From: Vulcanimicrobiota bacterium
Lineage (GTDB): Bacteria > Vulcanimicrobiota > Vulcanimicrobiia > Vulcanimicrobiales > Vulcanimicrobiaceae
Direction: 5' to 3'
NCBI GenBank assembly: GCA_013036095.1
Contig: JAAXCW010000001.1
Span: 1 to 64,000, forward strand
DNA length: 64,000 bases
This document shows positions 42,070 to 50,415 of the stretch, in pieces. The notes under the pieces are model-generated. The model ran no database searches, was not told the DNA's origin, and worked only from the letters and a program-made list of their open reading frames with translations. Position numbers and translations under genes: made by a program. Every line of letters begins with the position of its first letter. Position 1 is the stretch's first letter.

Positions 42070-43551
42070 ATGAACCGATTGCCTCGCGCGGCGTTACTGA
42101 TCGTTGCGGGAATGGCAGCCTTCCGGATTGCCGTCGCGTCGCATATTCCGCTCACCGAAGACGAATCGTACTATTGGACGTGGAGCCGCCATCTCGCGCT
42201 CGGATACGTCGACCATCCGCCGATGGTTGCCTGGCTCATCGCACTGACCGCGCCGTTCGGCTCGAGCGAGCTGGCTATTCGCCTGCCGTTCATTGCGTGC
42301 GAAGCGTTTGCAGCGATCGCGCTCGGCTACACGGCGATCGCGCTGACCCGTAACGTGCGAGCGGGTGGCGCAGCCGCCGTCATCTTCGCGCTCATCGCTC
42401 AGACGCGTATGATCATCGGCGAAGCGCTCCCGGACGGTCCGTATCTCTTGTTCTGGTCGCTCGCACTGCTCTTCGCTGCGCGCGCGGCTTCGCGTGTGCG
42501 CACCGCGGATATGACCCTTTTGGGAATCGCAATTGGAGGAGCGCTGCTCTCGCGCGCTTTTGGTTTCTCACTTCTGGCCGGAGTGCTCATCTTCTCCCTT
42601 CTGCCCGCTCAGCGGCGTATGTGGAAACAGGGCTTTTGGATTGCGCCCACCATTGCAGCAGCGCTCTATTCTCCATTCGTCTATTGGAATGCAACGCACG
42701 GGTGGGCGAATTATAGTTTCACCGTCTATCGCGAAGCCTACGAAAACTTCAGCGCCGCACATCTCCTAGTGCCTTCGACGCTGCGCTTCGCACTTGAGGC
42801 TGCAGCGTTTCTCGTCGCCACGTATCTTCTGACGATCCGGCGCCGCTACGATTTGCTGGCCTGCACGGCACTCCCGCTGCCGCTGCTCCTTATCGTGCTC
42901 TCGTTTTTCGAAGGCGTCGAATCGTATTGGCTCTTGGGACCGTTTGCCTCGCTCTGCGTTGCGCTCGGCATTGCGTATGCGAATTTTCCGCTGCTCTGGA
43001 AGCGACTTGCTGCCGCGGCTTGGATCGTTCCCGCGGCTTACGCGATGCTCGCCGTTGCGGCTCTTTCGCTACCCCAGCCCACGCAAGCGGCGCTATTGCG
43101 CGCGACGGGAAACGGCGCCAAAAATATGCTCTACTCAGCGGTCTATGCGTACGCGCCGCTGGCGCGTGACATTCGCGGGCTGCTGAAAAATCACAACGCA
43201 ATCGTCATGACCGACAAATTCGAGATCGCATCCGAGCTGCTGTACCAGGGCGGCATCGAATCGACCGTCATCTCCGGAATTGGGCGCCGTCAGTGGGAGA
43301 TGTGGCAAAGTCGCTCCATCCCGACGCGCTACTTAGTGATTTTGAATGAGCCGCCGGGCGCTGACCCTGAAGTCATGCGCGTGATCGCGAACGGGTGCTC
43401 GTCCGTGAGCAGCGGTCCCACGTTACATTACGCATTCGCCGGCCCGCCACTCACGACGTTTTACACAAAATGGTGCAGGAGCGGGCGCCATGCCCGGCTA
43501 GACGCGAGTTTCCGATTGGGCAAGTCTGCATTGGGAGGAAAGATGAAATGA
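42070..43551 (+). CDS. Glycosyltransferase family 39 (ArnT/PMT-like) membrane protein
   Basis: 493 residues, about eleven to twelve transmembrane helices. The first periplasmic loop carries the lipid-phosphate-sugar motif LTEDESYYWTWSRHLALGYVDHPPMVAWLI (acidic pair plus DHPP), typical of PMT_2/ArnT-like enzymes that use polyprenyl-phosphate sugars. LPDGPYLLFWSLALLFAARA and the YWNATHGWANYSFTVYREAYE loop support this. A soluble C-terminal part starts near KNHNAIVMTDKFEIASELLYQ. Acceptor unknown. It overlaps the next gene as ATGA. Confidence 0.85.
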   Translation: MNRLPRAALLIVAGMAAFRIAVASHIPLTEDESYYWTWSRHLALGYVDHPPMVAWLIALTAPFGSSELAIRLPFIACEAFAAIALGYTAIALTRNVRAGGAAAVIFALIAQTRMIIGEALPDGPYLLFWSLALLFAARAASRVRTADMTLLGIAIGGALLSRAFGFSLLAGVLIFSLLPAQRRMWKQGFWIAPTIAAALYSPFVYWNATHGWANYSFTVYREAYENFSAAHLLVPSTLRFALEAAAFLVATYLLTIRRRYDLLACTALPLPLLLIVLSFFEGVESYWLLGPFASLCVALGIAYANFPLLWKRLAAAAWIVPAAYAMLAVAALSLPQPTQAALLRATGNGAKNMLYSAVYAYAPLARDIRGLLKNHNAIVMTDKFEIASELLYQGGIESTVISGIGRRQWEMWQSRSIPTRYLVILNEPPGADPEVMRVIANGCSSVSSGPTLHYAFAGPPLTTFYTKWCRSGRHARLDASFRLGKSALGGKMK

Positions 43552-44264
43552 GAGGCACGCGAATACCGCGCCAGGCACACGAAGAACGGCACTTCACGGC
43601 TACCGCGACTGTTCGAGATATTGTCATCGGCATGTCCGACGGTTTGACCGTTCCTTTCGCGCTCGCGGCCGGAATTTCTGGTGCGATCGCGGTTTCTCAT
43701 GTCATCGTGACTGCCGGTGTAGCCGAGCTGGCAGCCGGGGGCATATCAATGGGCCTGGGCGGTTACTTGGCCGCCCGAACCGATTTTGAACATTACGGCA
43801 GCGAGCGCACTCGTGAATTTGCAGAGATAGACGACGTTCCACGCGACGAGGCGCGCGAGGTTTTTAAAATTTTTCATGGGTATGGCCTAAGCGATCAGGA
43901 CGCTGAACGCGTCACGACCGCAATAACGTCCGATAAAAGGCGTTGGGTGGATTTCATGATGCGCTTTGAGCTGCAACTCGACAAGCCCGACAAAAAGAGA
44001 GCGCCGGTCAGCGCACTTACGATTGGGGGAGCATACGTGGCCGGCGGGATCGTGCCGCTTCTACCCTACATGCTCGTTCAAAATGCCACGCTCGCCTTAT
44101 ACTACTCGGCGGGCTTCACATTGCTCGCTTTATTTTTGTTTGGCGCGCTCAAGGGTAAGCTCACGGGGCTCGCTTGGGTTCGCAGCGCTTTACAAACGGT
44201 CGCCATCGGAGGAATAGCCGCCGGAGTAGCTTTTGCGATCGCGCGGCTCGTGAACGGTCACTAG
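43548..44264 (+). CDS. VIT1/CCC1-family iron/manganese transporter
   Basis: 238 residues from the ATG at 43548. VIT1 motifs: TVRDIVIGMSDGLTVPFALAAGISGA, AELAAGGISMGLGGYLAARTDFEHY, an acidic metal-binding-domain helix segment (ERTREFAEIDDVPRDEAREVFKIFHGYGL), then IGGAYVAGGIVPLLPYML and three more membrane helices. It should move Fe2+ or Mn2+ out of the cytosol. Why it follows a GT39 gene is unclear. Confidence 0.88.
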   Translation: MRGTRIPRQAHEERHFTATATVRDIVIGMSDGLTVPFALAAGISGAIAVSHVIVTAGVAELAAGGISMGLGGYLAARTDFEHYGSERTREFAEIDDVPRDEAREVFKIFHGYGLSDQDAERVTTAITSDKRRWVDFMMRFELQLDKPDKKRAPVSALTIGGAYVAGGIVPLLPYMLVQNATLALYYSAGFTLLALFLFGALKGKLTGLAWVRSALQTVAIGGIAAGVAFAIARLVNGH

Positions 44265-44311
44265 TTAAACTCGCCCGGCAAGGCTATACAGCGGCTCAAC
44301 GCAAGTCCTGA

Positions 44312-44485
44312 CGAGCCGGCGCTAGTGCAGCGTCCGTACACGGAGCAGCTTTTGCAACATCCGTAACCTTTGTCTCGAACGGCCAACCGACCACGCTAGC
44401 CGCAAATCAAGGATTCATCGATACGGCGAACGTTACTGGGCAAGAAATCGACGGCGGAACGGGCAGCAAGCTGTTAGCGGCTTGA
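44312..44485 (+). pseudogene. Possible 3' remnant of a secreted-protein gene
   Basis: Open frame of 57 codons following an in-frame TGA at 44309-44311, without a good start codon, ending at the TGA 44483-44485. It reads ...HGAAFATSVTFVSNGQPTTLAANQGFIDTANVTGQEIDGG, with the Thr/Asn/Gly-rich composition of local secreted proteins. It occupies most of the gap between the VIT1 and mtnA genes. It could equally be chance coding in GC-rich DNA. Confidence 0.3.
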
Positions 44486-45529
44486 CAGCAAGGCGCTCAT
44501 ATTCGGGCGCATCTGCAAATCGGGAATCGACTCACCATAAGGTGGCCGCAAAATACCATACTCGGTAACGAATGCCGTAATGAGGTGATTCGGCGTAACA
44601 TCGAACGCCGGATTGTACGCGTTGGCGCCCGGAAGCGCGCTGCGAGTTTCGCCGAAGCCGGCGACTTCGTCTGCCGATCGTTCCTCGATGGGAATATCGC
44701 GCCCGGTAGCGAGGTCGAAATCGAACGTTGAGCGCGGCGCGGCGACGTAAAACGGAATGCGGTGGTGAGCCGCCAGGATTGCTAACCCATACGTGCCGAC
44801 TTTGTTGGCCGTATCGCCGTTGCGCGCGATGCGGTCGGCGCCCACGATGACGAGATCGATCTCCTTGCGCTGCATGGAAATCGCTGCCGCAGAATCGACA
44901 ACCAGCGTTGCGTCAACTCCAGCTTGCGACAGCTCGTAATATGTCAGCCGCGCGCCCTGTAAGAGCGGGCGCGTTTCGCCAACGAAGACATGCGGCCGTT
45001 TTCCGGCGCGCGCCGCAAAGAGTATTGTCCCCAATGCAGTGCCGCCTCCGGCCGTCGCTAGCGAGCCGGTGTGGCAGTGCGTGTAGATCGTCGCGTCGCG
45101 CTCGATGAGTTCGGCCGCGGCTTCGGCGATGCGGCGGTCAACCTCGCGTTGTTCGGCATGGATAGCCTGCGCTTCGGCGAGCATGTCCTTCGAATTCAGC
45201 ACGCGCTCTACGGCCCAGCGCAGATTCACCGCGGTGGGGCGGGCCCCACGCACGCGCGCCACCGCGGCCTGGAACTTCGCGTCGTCAGCGATCTGCGAAC
45301 GTAAGAGCGCGACGCCGTACGCGCCGAAAACGCCGATGCACGGCGCGCCGCGCACCGCCAGCGTTCTTATGGCGTCTTCGAGTTGCTCGGCAGAGACCGC
45401 GCGACGGACGATCGTCTCATGCGGAAGCGACCGCTGATCGAGGTACTCGATCGCGTTGCCGGCCCAGCGAACGGCTTCTGGTGTTTCGATCGTTAAACGG
45501 ACGCCGCCGGCGCGTGCGCGGTATAGCAC
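44474..45529 (-). CDS. mtnA: Methylthioribose-1-phosphate isomerase
   Basis: 351 residues from a GTG at 45529 that overlaps the upstream zinc-ribbon gene by 37 bp; no later start would keep the conserved N-terminus. eIF2B-like family with MtnA motifs: LAVRGAPCIGVFGAYGVAL, TAVNLRWAVERVL, IYTHCHTGSLATAGGGTALG (catalytic Cys), VFVGETRPLLQGARLTYYEL, VIVGADRIARNGDTANKVGTYGLAILA (catalytic Asp). It interconverts methylthioribose- and methylthioribulose-1-phosphate in methionine salvage. No other mtn genes are in the window. Confidence 0.9.
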   Translation of the reverse strand: MLYRARAGGVRLTIETPEAVRWAGNAIEYLDQRSLPHETIVRRAVSAEQLEDAIRTLAVRGAPCIGVFGAYGVALLRSQIADDAKFQAAVARVRGARPTAVNLRWAVERVLNSKDMLAEAQAIHAEQREVDRRIAEAAAELIERDATIYTHCHTGSLATAGGGTALGTILFAARAGKRPHVFVGETRPLLQGARLTYYELSQAGVDATLVVDSAAAISMQRKEIDLVIVGADRIARNGDTANKVGTYGLAILAAHHRIPFYVAAPRSTFDFDLATGRDIPIEERSADEVAGFGETRSALPGANAYNPAFDVTPNHLITAFVTEYGILRPPYGESIPDLQMRPNMSALLSSR

Positions 45530-45801
45530 GTGCGGCAGTAGACCGGTCGATCGCCGCGCGGCTTGAACGGCACCGTGGTGTTGGTCCCGCACTCGGCGCA
45601 GACCGCCTCGAAACTCGGACGGTTCCCGCCGGCGCCGCCCGCTCCGGGAGCTTTGCGAGATTGACGGCAATCGCGGCAACGCTGAGGTTCGTTTTGGAAC
45701 CCCTTTTCAGCGTAGAATTGCTGGTCGCGAGCCGAGAAAACAAAATCCCGACCGCACTCTTTACAGGTGATGTTTTTGTCTTCCACGAGACGGGCCTCCA
45801 C
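45493..45801 (-). CDS. Double zinc-ribbon small protein
   Basis: 102 residues with two Cys4 sites. The first is CKECGRDFVFSARDQQFYAEKGFQNEPQRCRDC (zf-trcl-like ribbon); the second is CAECGTNTTVPFKPRGDRPVYCRTC. A Gly/Ala/Pro linker joins them. Such proteins are common in uncultured and Chloroflexi-like genomes and may bind nucleic acid, but the role is unknown. Confidence 0.8.
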   Translation of the reverse strand: MEARLVEDKNITCKECGRDFVFSARDQQFYAEKGFQNEPQRCRDCRQSRKAPGAGGAGGNRPSFEAVCAECGTNTTVPFKPRGDRPVYCRTCYTAHAPAASV

Positions 45802-45828
45802 GAAGTAGCAGGGGCTTGGTATCCGCTC

Positions 45829-46314
45829 TTAGCGCGCGGGAACCCTTGTGTCCGCGGGAATACCCAGCAGCGCCGCCGCCGCAAGTGCAGCGTGATAGCC
45901 TTTGTCGCCGCGCTTTGGATCCGCGCGGAACTCCGCCTGTTCGAGCGTATCGGTCGTGAGCACGCCGAATCCGATCGGCACGCCGGTCGCGAGCTGCACG
46001 TCCATAATGCCGCGCGCGGCCTCGCCCGCGACGTAATCGAAATGCGCCGTTTCTCCGCGCACCACCGCGCCAAGCGCTACGATCGCATCGGTATTGCCTT
46101 CGGAAATCACCCGCCTCGCCGCCAGCGGCAATTCGAAACAGCCCGGCACGGCGTACGTGCGTATATCTTCTTCACGCACGTTGCACGCGCGCAGCGCGCG
46201 GCGCGCCCCCGCCTCGAGCCAATCGGCGATCTGCGGATAAAAGCGCGCGGTAATGATGACGAACCGCTTCCCCTCGCAGTTGGGTGTCATGGGAAGGTCA
46301 TTACTTTCTGTCAT
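45829..46314 (-). CDS. ribH: 6,7-dimethyl-8-ribityllumazine synthase
   Basis: 161 residues. Motifs RFVIITARFYPQIADWLEAGARRAL, YAVPGCFELPLAARRV, ALGAVVRGETAHFDYVAGEAARGI and PIGFGVLTTDTLEQAEFRA are those of lumazine synthase; the catalytic His is in the ETAHFDYV segment. The ATG at 46314 lies in a dispersed repeat (CAGGATGAC); ATG 46290 is an alternative. It makes lumazine from DHBP and the RibD product, both enzymes encoded nearby. Confidence 0.93.
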   Translation of the reverse strand: MTESNDLPMTPNCEGKRFVIITARFYPQIADWLEAGARRALRACNVREEDIRTYAVPGCFELPLAARRVISEGNTDAIVALGAVVRGETAHFDYVAGEAARGIMDVQLATGVPIGFGVLTTDTLEQAEFRADPKRGDKGYHAALAAAALLGIPADTRVPAR

Positions 46315-46363
46315 CCTGAGTAGAGGTCGCCTTAGCGACCTAGTCGTCGAAGGACGAGGCCCG
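46310..46363 (+). repeat. Palindromic repeat locus 13, between ribBA and ribH
   Basis: GTCATCCTGAGTAG, stem-loop AGGTCGC-CTTA-GCGACCT, AGTCGTCGAAGGACGAGGCCCG. It encodes the C-terminal RASSFDD and stop of ribBA and provides an ATG for ribH. Confidence 0.9.
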
Positions 46364-47752
46364 ATCTAACATATGTCCCATTTTATTGCGCTTCGTCTGC
46401 ATATATTTGGTGTTAAAGGGCGTTTGCTCGGTTTGCAGCGGAACACGGTCCACGATTTTGAGGCCGTATCCTTCGAGCCCGAAGATTTTGCGCGGATTGT
46501 TGGTGATGATGCGCATCTCTTTCACACCGAGATCCGCCAGAATCTGCGAGCCGATCCCGTAATCGCGTTTATCGACCGGCAAACCGAGAGCGATATTGGC
46601 TTCCACCGTGTCCGCGCCTTGGTCTTGCAGCTCGTATGCGCGCAGTTTGTTGGCAAGCCCGATGCCGCGCCCTTCCTGGCGCAGATACAGGAAGACGCCG
46701 CGGCCTTGCGCCGCGATAATGCGCATGGCTGCATCGCGCTGCTCCGCGCAATCGCACCGGATCGAATGGAGCGCGTCACCGGTCAGGCATTCGGAGTGAA
46801 CGCGCACCGCGATATCTTTGCCGTCGCCAATCTCACCCATGACGAGCGCGACGTGCGTATTCTTGTCGATGCTGTTTTCGTAAGCGTACCCGGTCCATTC
46901 GCCGAGCGGCGTCGGGAGCTTGAACTCGGCGATGCGATGCAGCAGTTTTTCGGTGCGCCAACGGTAAGCAATCAAATCTTTGACGGTGATCAGTTTGAGG
47001 CCGTGCTTTTTGGCGAACGCGATCAGCCCGTCGAGGCGCTCCATCTTGCCGTCTTCGGCCATGATTTCGCAGATGACCCCGGCCGGATACAAGCCGGCCA
47101 ACCGCGCGAGGTCGACCGCAGCCTCCGTCTGCCCGGCGCGAACGAGCACACCGCCATCGCGCGCTCGCAACGGAAATGAATGGCCGGGCCGCAGCAAATC
47201 CGACGGCTTCGTCGCCGGATCCAGCAGTGCGGCGATCGTGGCGGATCGATCGTGCGCCGAAATTCCGGTGGTCGTCCGTCCTCGCGCCTCAACCGAAACC
47301 GTAAAAGCCGTTTCATGAAGCGCGCTATTTTCGGAAACCATCTGCGGCAAGTGCAGCTCGTCCAAACGTCTGCCGATCAGCGGCACGCAGATGAGGCCGC
47401 CCGCGTGTTTGCGCATGAAGTTGATCGCTTCGGGCGTCACCATCTGCGCGGCCATCACCAGGTCGCCTTCGTTCTCGCGATCCTCGTCGTCGAGCACGAT
47501 GACCATTTTGCCGGCGCGGATGTCGCGGACGGCGCCTTCGATCGAATCGAAGGGCGAGGATTCCTCAAGCGTGCCGTTCAGTTCAGGCAGCACTTGGGTC
47601 AGCCGCTGCAGGGAGCGGTAAGACGGCTCGCGCTGCCCGGAGCGCAGGTAGGAGATGGCGGCCTCGGTCAGCCCGCTTCGGTCGGCCAATTCCGCAGCCG
47701 TCAGGCCGGCGGAGGTCATGGCCGCATTGAGTTCGTCAGCGAAGGGGATCAC
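46340..47752 (-). CDS. ribBA: RibBA with an N-terminal XRE-type helix-turn-helix domain
   Basis: 470 residues from a GTG at 47752. Residues ~4-57 are a Cro/C1-type HTH: ADELNAAMTSAGLTAAELADRSGLTEAAISYLRSGQREPSYRSLQRL. Residues ~68-265 are DHBP synthase (FDSIEGAVRDIRAGKMVIVLDDEDRENEGDL, HDRSATI, RPGHSFPLRARDGGVL). Residues ~275-455 are GTP cyclohydrolase II (VRVHSECLTGDALHSIRCDCAEQ zinc site, YLRQEGRGIGLANKLRAYELQ). The HTH is in frame with no stop. With an 18-bp palindrome just upstream it may repress its own gene. Such a fusion is not the usual RibBA layout. Confidence 0.9.
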   Translation of the reverse strand: MIPFADELNAAMTSAGLTAAELADRSGLTEAAISYLRSGQREPSYRSLQRLTQVLPELNGTLEESSPFDSIEGAVRDIRAGKMVIVLDDEDRENEGDLVMAAQMVTPEAINFMRKHAGGLICVPLIGRRLDELHLPQMVSENSALHETAFTVSVEARGRTTTGISAHDRSATIAALLDPATKPSDLLRPGHSFPLRARDGGVLVRAGQTEAAVDLARLAGLYPAGVICEIMAEDGKMERLDGLIAFAKKHGLKLITVKDLIAYRWRTEKLLHRIAEFKLPTPLGEWTGYAYENSIDKNTHVALVMGEIGDGKDIAVRVHSECLTGDALHSIRCDCAEQRDAAMRIIAAQGRGVFLYLRQEGRGIGLANKLRAYELQDQGADTVEANIALGLPVDKRDYGIGSQILADLGVKEMRIITNNPRKIFGLEGYGLKIVDRVPLQTEQTPFNTKYMQTKRNKMGHMLDRASSFDD

Positions 47753-47772
47753 TAGTCCAGCTTACGAGGCGA

Positions 47773-47790
47773 ACTTAACAGTTGTCAAGT
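47773..47790. promoter_or_regulatory. Imperfect 18-bp palindrome and -35 box upstream of the HTH-ribBA gene
   Basis: ACTTAACAGTTGTCAAGT, half-sites agreeing at 7 of 9 positions, 21 bp before the ribBA GTG. On the minus strand it contains TTGACA, so a bound regulator would block a promoter here. Confidence 0.5.
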
Positions 47791-47858
47791 ATTTTTATGG
47801 GTCGGAAGACCTACGGCCGCTTGCTTTTTTGCCGATAGTAGGGGCGGGGGTTATTGGT

Positions 47859-48029
47859 GTGGAGCAACGCAGCAACTACGTCGCGGTCGTATTTTTCGCT
47901 TTGGGCGTGCTCATAGGCGCGCTCAGCGTCCTGTTTATAGCCCGCAACGACGCGGTTGCCCACGAGCAACTCGTGAGCAACCGCTGCAGTGCGCAGGCCT
48001 GTCAGACCGGCGCTTTACCGTTTTGGTAA
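47859..48029 (+). CDS. Small single-pass membrane protein
   Basis: 56 residues from a GTG at 47859 preceded by GGGGCGGGGG. A single membrane helix (VAVVFFALGVLIGALSVLFIA) is followed by a short soluble tail with two Cys (NRCSAQACQTGALPFW). It is divergent from ribBA, and the palindrome at 47773-47790 lies between them. No family recognised. Confidence 0.5.
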   Translation: MEQRSNYVAVVFFALGVLIGALSVLFIARNDAVAHEQLVSNRCSAQACQTGALPFW

Positions 48030-48092
48030 GTGTCCGCAGGCTAAAACAAGGGTAGCGGTCTAAGCATCCCAGCTCGATACGGAGGTTGGGAG

Positions 48093-50363
48093 ATGCTCAA
48101 AATCTTTTGGCGGCGATTCCTCGGACTTCTGCTTTGCGTATCGTTGCTCGCCCCGTGCGCGGCCACCGCGCAAACAGTCGAAAAGAAAAACAATAGCGAT
48201 TGGATTTGGATCAGTGCGGGCGTCGGCGCGTTCATCTATCTGTTGACGCACCATCACTCGCATGCCGCGCAAGAGAGCTCGCCGAGCCCGGGTCCGACGC
48301 CGACACGCGAAACGCCCAAGACCCCCGCGACTCCGCAACCGGTAGTTACCGCGACTCCTCCTGTCGTTGCACCCACCGAGAATGTTCCGTGCAAGGTGGG
48401 CGTGCGCGACGGCTACATGCAGCCGACGCAAGGAATCTGGCAAGACGACCGCATCTTTCCTGAGCCGCATATCCTGGATCGCCTCGAGGCGGATTATCCG
48501 CTCTACCAAGCTTACTATCCGCTGATCGTGAACCGTCCGACGTTGCTCGCAGGCGTGTATAAATACAACCGCGTCCCTGGCGGCATTACGTACGTCCAGG
48601 ATCGCGGAGGCGATTCCGGTCCGGGCACCATAAAACTCGGCTTCAGCACGAACTGCGATCACAAGTACGATGAACCCGTACGTTTAGAATTCGCCCTGTA
48701 CGTCGGCGGCAAGCAGACCTGGAAAAAAATCTACGACCCCGGTTACAAGGCGCCGTTCCAGGGTTACGCGCAGGTCGAAGGCGACGCCTACACAATCGGG
48801 ATTCCCGCTCCGCTCGGATACCCTTCAAACGACGTAGCCTTTACTCCCACAGAGCCGGGCGACTATGTCTTGATGGCGCACATCCAGCACTTACATGACA
48901 AGTATTGGGAAGACGTCCCGGGGTTGTTAATGACCGTGCATGGGTCGATTGTAAAGACCCGCGGTTTTGAGATTCACTATGTTCCCATTCATCTTACCGG
49001 CGCCGCTCGCGTCGCTCTAAATGACGACCCGATTGGAAAAGCGGCAAAAAGAATGGGTGAGGAGGTGGGGCTCAAGTTGCCGGATCTCTATCCGCTGCAG
49101 CCGAGCCATGGAAACTCGCAGTCGATTTTTCCGTGGAAAGTCGAATCGGATAAAGACGGCGATGTAACCGACCTCTCGCAGAGCAACCACATGTTGCACC
49201 CCGAGATTGACCTCCCCAAGAGTTTGCGCGACGCGCTGGGCCTGAATCCGGACCTTCAGCCCGGCCGGCTTAACTATGAGAACGCCCTGCTGGAAGAAAT
49301 TACCAACACCTTTGGCCTGGCGGCAGTTCTAGAAAAAGCCGGACGCATGGTCATCGTGCTGAATGACCACGACTTCGACTTGACGGGGCACAGCAATGCC
49401 GGGGCTTACACGACTTCAGAGAAGCTGATCGCCGCTCGTGCCGAAAGCGTATACACGACTATCGGACACGAGCTTGCTCACACGCTCCCATGGGATCACT
49501 CGCAAGATTCCGACGTAAGCGATAAAGATAGCGTGACTTGGATGCTCAACGAATGCCAACAAGGCTATCACAACGAAACGGGCAGGGCCGAGGGTCTTCG
49601 CTTTATTTGGAGCGGCAAAACTCCCGGCTATCGCAAGCACTACAACTACTCAACCGGCCTAATGGGACCGGTCGGGGAAGACAATTACGACGAGCAGTGC
49701 ACGTACCGCCATTTGACGGACCAGCTCAAGGGGACAATACCCGATCCGCGTGTTTTTCTGGTCCGCGGATATCTCGCGCGCAGTCCGGGCCGGTTGGCTG
49801 CTGCGTTCACGCCGTTCTACACGGTCGACAGCATGCTCGATAACGACCGCGTCGATCCTTCGCAGGATCTGCGGATCGTTTTGCGCAGCGCCTCCGGAGC
49901 GATGCTCAAGGAAGTCTCGTACAAGGCGCTGTTCGTTCGACCGGATGATATCAAGCGCACCGTCCTGCGGCACGCGCGGCTTATCGCATTCTACACGCGT
50001 ATCCCGTACGTTTCAGGAACGCGCGAGATACAGTTGGTTTCGCGCGCTCACGGCGTGCTTGCAACAAAGGTCATTACCGGTGCGCCGCCCGCCGTCCGGA
50101 TTTCGGCATCGACGAGTTCGGTCAATTCAACCGGGCGCGCCGCCCTGGAGTGGAGCATCGCGTCGAGCGCGCGCGGACCGTTTTACAGCTCGGTCTTCGA
50201 TTCAACGAACGGCGGAAAATCGTATGTCACCAAGTCCATCGAACAACCCGGCACAAGTCTGTCGCTGCGGTTGGAGGGAATCGGCCCGCACATCTTGCGC
50301 GTCGTCGTCAGCGACGGCTCTCAAAGCGGCGAAGCGACGGTAAGGGTGCAGGTAAGGCGCTAG
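48093..50363 (+). CDS. Membrane-anchored or secreted metzincin-like metalloprotease
   Basis: 756 residues with GGAGG seven bases before the ATG. N-terminal signal/anchor (RRFLGLLLCVSLLAPCAATAQ), a second hydrophobic stretch (WIWISAGVGAFIYLLT), then a Pro/Thr linker (PSPGPTPTRETPKTPATPQP). The zinc site is TIGHELAHTLPWDH: His459, Glu460, His463 and a third His469 in the spacing of HExxHxxGxxH, with Pro in place of Gly. WMLNECQ further on may be the Met-turn. The C-terminal ~150 residues are Ig-like (AVRISASTSSVNSTGRAALEWSIASS; HILRVVVSDGSQSGEATVRVQV). No known peptidase family recognised; the substrate is unknown. Confidence 0.75.
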   Translation: MLKIFWRRFLGLLLCVSLLAPCAATAQTVEKKNNSDWIWISAGVGAFIYLLTHHHSHAAQESSPSPGPTPTRETPKTPATPQPVVTATPPVVAPTENVPCKVGVRDGYMQPTQGIWQDDRIFPEPHILDRLEADYPLYQAYYPLIVNRPTLLAGVYKYNRVPGGITYVQDRGGDSGPGTIKLGFSTNCDHKYDEPVRLEFALYVGGKQTWKKIYDPGYKAPFQGYAQVEGDAYTIGIPAPLGYPSNDVAFTPTEPGDYVLMAHIQHLHDKYWEDVPGLLMTVHGSIVKTRGFEIHYVPIHLTGAARVALNDDPIGKAAKRMGEEVGLKLPDLYPLQPSHGNSQSIFPWKVESDKDGDVTDLSQSNHMLHPEIDLPKSLRDALGLNPDLQPGRLNYENALLEEITNTFGLAAVLEKAGRMVIVLNDHDFDLTGHSNAGAYTTSEKLIAARAESVYTTIGHELAHTLPWDHSQDSDVSDKDSVTWMLNECQQGYHNETGRAEGLRFIWSGKTPGYRKHYNYSTGLMGPVGEDNYDEQCTYRHLTDQLKGTIPDPRVFLVRGYLARSPGRLAAAFTPFYTVDSMLDNDRVDPSQDLRIVLRSASGAMLKEVSYKALFVRPDDIKRTVLRHARLIAFYTRIPYVSGTREIQLVSRAHGVLATKVITGAPPAVRISASTSSVNSTGRAALEWSIASSARGPFYSSVFDSTNGGKSYVTKSIEQPGTSLSLRLEGIGPHILRVVVSDGSQSGEATVRVQVRR

Positions 50364-50370
50364 CCCAAAA

Positions 50371-50399
50371 GCATGCGCCCGATTGAAGCGGGCGCATGC
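50371..50399 (-). terminator. Terminator hairpin between convergent genes
   Basis: Perfect 11-bp stem GCATGCGCCCG with a 7-base loop. On the minus strand it is followed by TTTT, so it ends the two-gene transcript from 51663; it could act weakly on the plus strand too. Confidence 0.7.
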
Positions 50400-50415
50400 G
50401 GGCGATGGAGGCTGG

